Below, one piece after another: positions 62,698-64,000 of a stretch of DNA of 64,000 nt. The notes beneath the pieces were generated by a model. It was not told the origin of the DNA. It saw only the letters and a program-made list of their open reading frames with translations, and did no database searches. Source of the stretch: Adineta vaga (Eukaryota; Rotifera); NCBI GenBank assembly GCA_021613535.1, contig CP075497.1:5580001-5644000 (forward strand). The letters are read 5' to 3'. The stretch's first letter is position 1, and every line of letters starts with the position of its first letter. The position numbers and the translations under genes are program-made.

Positions 62698-64000
62698 ATG
62701 AGTCGTTATAAGCACTTCGATGATGAGCTTAGTACAGCAGATATTAATGAAGCAGCAGTTTTACCTGAACTTGATGTTGATGAACCAAATCAATTAGAAT
62801 TTAAACCTCAACTTCGTAATTATGCATCAAATAGTTTTTCTTCAACAAATAAATTTACTATGAATTACTTGAAAATTTATATTTCAAAACGATCACGTTT
62901 AGAACGTTGTTGTCTAATTATCCTAACAATTCTTCTTTTCTTCATGTTATTTTTAAGTTATCTAAAATTTTATAATCGTCAACCTGAAAGATATCAACAA
63001 GAACAACAAACACACGAACGAATATGTTTAACACCAGCATGCATACAAGTTTCATCGTCAATCTATTCAGGAATGAATGAATCAGTGAATCCATGTGATG
63101 ATTTTCATGAATTTGTATGTGGTCGATGGATAAGAACAAATATTATTCCTAAAGGTCATTCAAGTTGGTCAACAACGAAAGAATTAAGTCGAACAAATCT
63201 CATTCTATTAAAAAGTATTCTTGAACAACAAATAACAACAGATAAAACTCGAACAGATTTCAATGCTGAATATGAAGCAATGAAATTCTATCAATCTTGT
63301 ATGAATATCAATGAAATTGAAAAACAACAAATTCAACCATTAGAAATTTTATTGAAAGATAAATTCAATTTTACTTTAAATCAATGGATTCATATGGAAC
63401 AAAATCAAACATGGCAACACTTATTTGCAGCATTGACGAAAACACTTTTATCAAAATATGGTTTATCATATCTATTTCCCATATCAATTGGACCAGATGA
63501 TAAGAATTCATCGTGGAATGTCCTTCATGTAAGTCGATACTAGTTAATAATTATCTTTAGCAAACATTTCTATTCGTTGAAATAGATTAATCAACCTCAA
63601 CTTGGCCTTGATAGTCGAGATTATTATATCAACTCATCGGTTAACAATCGAAATGATCCTGATACGGATGCTCGAAATAAAATTGTAAGTGAGACAGCTA
63701 TTTTCGTAAATCACGTTATCGATTGTTACACATTGTTTAGATTCGAGATACATACATCAAAGTAGCTGCTGATGTTTTACAATTAATCGGTTTCGAAAAG
63801 AAACAAGCAGAAAAACGTATCAATGATATCATTGAATTTGAAACTGAACTTGCCGTTGTTAGTTGTAAGTTATAATGTTTTTGAAAACATTTCTTTTCTA
63901 ATTCTAATTTTAATCTAGTACCAATGGAAGTGTTACAAAAACCGAATGAAACATATTATTTAATGACTTTAAAACAACTTCAAGATTTGTATGAACCATT
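62698..64000 (+). CDS. M13 peptidase (neprilysin/endothelin-converting-enzyme-like), 5' part
   Basis: Exons 62698..63528, 63586..63684, 63741..63864 and 63919 to the window edge give 379 residues in frame. It is a type II membrane protein: a cytosolic tail of about 70 residues, a signal anchor (CCLIILTILLFFMLFLSYLK), then the ectodomain. The ectodomain opens with CLTPACIQVSSSIYSGMNES and NPCDDFHEFVCGRWIRTNII, the classic neprilysin start with conserved Cys pairs. Later blocks (YGLSYLFPISIGPDDKNSSW, LGLDSRDYY) also match. The zinc-binding HExxH and ExxxD motifs would lie beyond the window, so activity cannot be judged. The family degrades or matures extracellular peptides. Several N-glycosylation sites fit a surface location. 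Confidence 0.9.

Overview
The window is animal nuclear DNA. It is AT-rich and holds about 20 densely packed, intron-rich protein genes on both strands. Most introns are only about 50-60 bases with plain GT...AG ends, and a few reach 0.3-2 kb. The families are animal ones: HSF, SOAT, DEPDC1, MED12, EGR, LENG8/SAC3, CNBD2, CAP, SLC22, rhodopsin-like GPCR, ARHGEF9/Asef-type RhoGEF and neprilysin. Alongside them are two enzymes of microbial type: an isochorismatase-like hydrolase and an intradiol dioxygenase. Tiny introns, low GC and microbial-type enzymes that now carry introns best fit a bdelloid rotifer (Adineta/Rotaria type). That assignment is inference; nothing here was searched.

Layout. 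1-282 is the 5' end of a secreted-protein gene (-). HSF (-, 415-1820) and a GPI-anchored Ly6-like protein (+, 1958-2812) are head to head across 137 bp. After a gene-free stretch come a small ankyrin protein (+, 4294-5180), sterol O-acyltransferase (-, 5226-7459) and DEPDC1 (+, 7502-10358). A 21-exon MED12 (+, 10785-19000) follows, then an isochorismatase-like hydrolase (-, 19422-20259) head to head with a BCA2-type RING E3 (+, 20457-21644). EGR (-, 22352-26233) has a 2-kb first intron holding an opposite-strand small ORF. LENG8-like SAC3 (+, 27973-29148) carries an apparent frameshift, and a single-pass FN3-like receptor (+, 29587-31787) follows.

A 1.3-kb foldback Tc1/mariner-like element (31877-33192) lies just 3' of the receptor. 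Next are two tandem genes for secreted, Asn/Gly/Tyr-rich proteins that share a polybasic processing motif (33543-34213 and 35209-36416). CNBD2 (+, 37794-41089) has a divergent GTPase gene nested in an intron on the other strand. CAP (+, 41721-43448) and an SLC22 transporter (+, 44018-46479) follow. A secreted intradiol dioxygenase (-, 46746-47953), an acidic unknown (-, 49451-50170), a GPCR (+, 52164-53466), a large RhoGEF (-, 56617-62287) and the start of an M13 peptidase (+, 62698 to the edge) complete the window.

The genes do not form one pathway. MED12, HSF and EGR act in transcription; LENG8 probably in mRNA processing or export; CAP and the RhoGEF in actin control; SOAT and SLC22 in lipid and solute handling. 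Exon coordinates were worked out by hand from splice sites and reading phase. In nearly all genes every junction keeps frame; the weak spots are stated in each entry.
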